From contig JADFXX010000018.1 in NCBI GenBank assembly GCA_015233335.1, positions 1,505 through 34,461 of the forward strand: a stretch of DNA of 32,957 nt, written 5' to 3'. This document shows positions 32,632-32,957 of the stretch, piece after piece; the stretch's first letter is position 1; each line of letters starts with the position of its first letter. This DNA comes from Candidatus Omnitrophota bacterium. GTDB taxonomy: Bacteria > Omnitrophota > Gorgyraeia > Zapsychrales > Fredricksoniimonadaceae. Made by a program: the position numbers and the translations under genes. The notes under the pieces were generated by a model. It saw only the letters and a program-made list of their open reading frames with translations, searched no databases and was not told where the DNA came from.

Positions 32632-32694
32632 ACCTCAAGAGCGCCCTATGGTTTAATAAAAAAAGCCGATAGACGCATAAAGCGCTCTTGAGGT
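32632..32694. repeat. 13-bp perfect inverted repeat in the excisionase leader
   Basis: ACCTCAAGAGCGC (32632-32644) and GCGCTCTTGAGGT (32682-32694) are perfect inverted copies separated by 37 bases. The loop includes, on the minus strand, CTATCGGCTTTTTTTATT. It stands between the excisionase ribosome-binding site and the terminator to the right. It could be an operator for the excisionase, an attenuator, or half-sites bound by the recombinase. Confidence 0.7.
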
Positions 32695-32704
32695 TTATTC
32701 ACTT

Positions 32705-32747
32705 AGCCCTTCCAGCCACCCGCAAAGTTGTTGGTTGGGCTTTTTTA
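32705..32747 (+). terminator. rho-independent terminator
   Basis: On the + strand AGCCC (32705-32709) pairs with GGGCT (32737-32741). After a TT/TT internal loop, CCAGCCAC pairs imperfectly with GTTGTTGG around the loop CCGCAAA. The stem runs straight into TTTTTT at 32741-32746. No + strand gene is visible upstream, so it may end a short non-coding transcript or insulate the integrase module. Confidence 0.55.
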
Positions 32748-32833
32748 TTAAAGTTCCCTTAATCTACATCGCCTTCCCTTCATAGGTTGAGATTAATGGA
32801 ATCCTAATTTACAACTTTTTCCCAAGTTACAAT

Positions 32834-32957
32834 GTATCCGTCCGGCAATCCCACTCCCCACATGAATATCCAGAAAATTTTTTAAAATTTAGGAAGGCTA
32901 TTGGGCCATCTGCCATTGGTCCGGCAGAAGTTCATGGAGGCGTTTATCAGAATGGGC
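32834..32957 (-). mobile_element. end of an IS66-type insertion sequence (cut by window edge)
   Basis: GTATCCGTCCGGCAATC (32834-32850) resembles the GTAA-x-CGTCCGG-type terminal repeats I associate with IS66 elements. About 60 bases further in, the C-terminal codons of a transposase-like frame begin (32898-32957, minus). The element continues beyond the window, so the target duplication cannot be tested. This is based on a short match. Confidence 0.45.
32898..32957 (-). CDS. IS66-type transposase (TnpC), C-terminal end only
   Basis: Nineteen codons are open from the window edge to a TAG at 32898, reading AHSDKRLHELLPDQWQMAQ. The R-x-x-ELLPDxW ending is what the last helix of IS66-family TnpC transposases usually looks like. 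Only the extreme C terminus is present, so catalytic residues cannot be judged. Its position beside a terminal-repeat-like sequence supports the reading. Confidence 0.45.
   Translation of the reverse strand, partial: AHSDKRLHELLPDQWQMAQ

Noticed and set aside
32609..32638. TTG start ten codons upstream for the excisionase
   Set aside because: These codons cover a perfect AGGAGG correctly spaced for the ATG at 32608.

Overview
The window looks like chromosomal DNA, probably a metagenome contig, from an uncultured bacterium of the Omnitrophota (former OP3) or a close relative. Evidence: an abundance of GT-C membrane glycosyltransferases paired with TPR proteins, a DUF6515-like secreted protein, a large secreted protein of a type I associate from memory with Omnitrophota genomes, and bacterial housekeeping genes (rlmN, accA, comM, tRNA-Ala). 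The taxon is an inference from gene content; no rRNA is present.

Left edge (1-977): a truncated alpha/beta-hydrolase runs into the 3' end of a tRNA-Ala(GGC) gene that has its own strong promoter. A small exported protein on the + strand follows. Block 2 (8419 to 997, minus) is one compact operon: DUF212 membrane protein, L,D-transpeptidase, accA, rlmN and two tandem TMTC-like glycosyltransferase-TPR fusions. The + strand comM (8571-10097) is divergent from it.

Block 3 (24132 to 10102, minus) is the most striking part. From an almost consensus sigma70 promoter (24220-24248) run ten closely packed genes: a small exported TPR/coiled-coil protein, a very long exported coiled-coil protein, six different polytopic GT-C or YfhO-like membrane proteins, and two membrane-anchored TPR proteins that share a C-terminal I-x-L-R-x-F ending. 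This looks like an envelope glycosylation or surface-glycan system in which TPR and coiled-coil proteins organise or select acceptors. The substrate is unknown.

Block 4 (30022 to 24284, minus) has its own promoter. It carries a protein made of two related domains, a receiver-GGDEF-EAL c-di-GMP enzyme, the large secreted Omnitrophota-type protein, a DUF6515-like secreted protein and a small GIY-YIG-like protein.

Right edge (30154-32957) is accessory DNA: two small ORFs, a zinc-ribbon protein, a decayed receiver-domain gene, a tRNA-3'-end-like segment that may be an attachment site, a tyrosine integrase with an overlapping excisionase preceded by a 13-bp inverted repeat, a terminator, and the end of what looks like an IS66-type element cut by the window edge.
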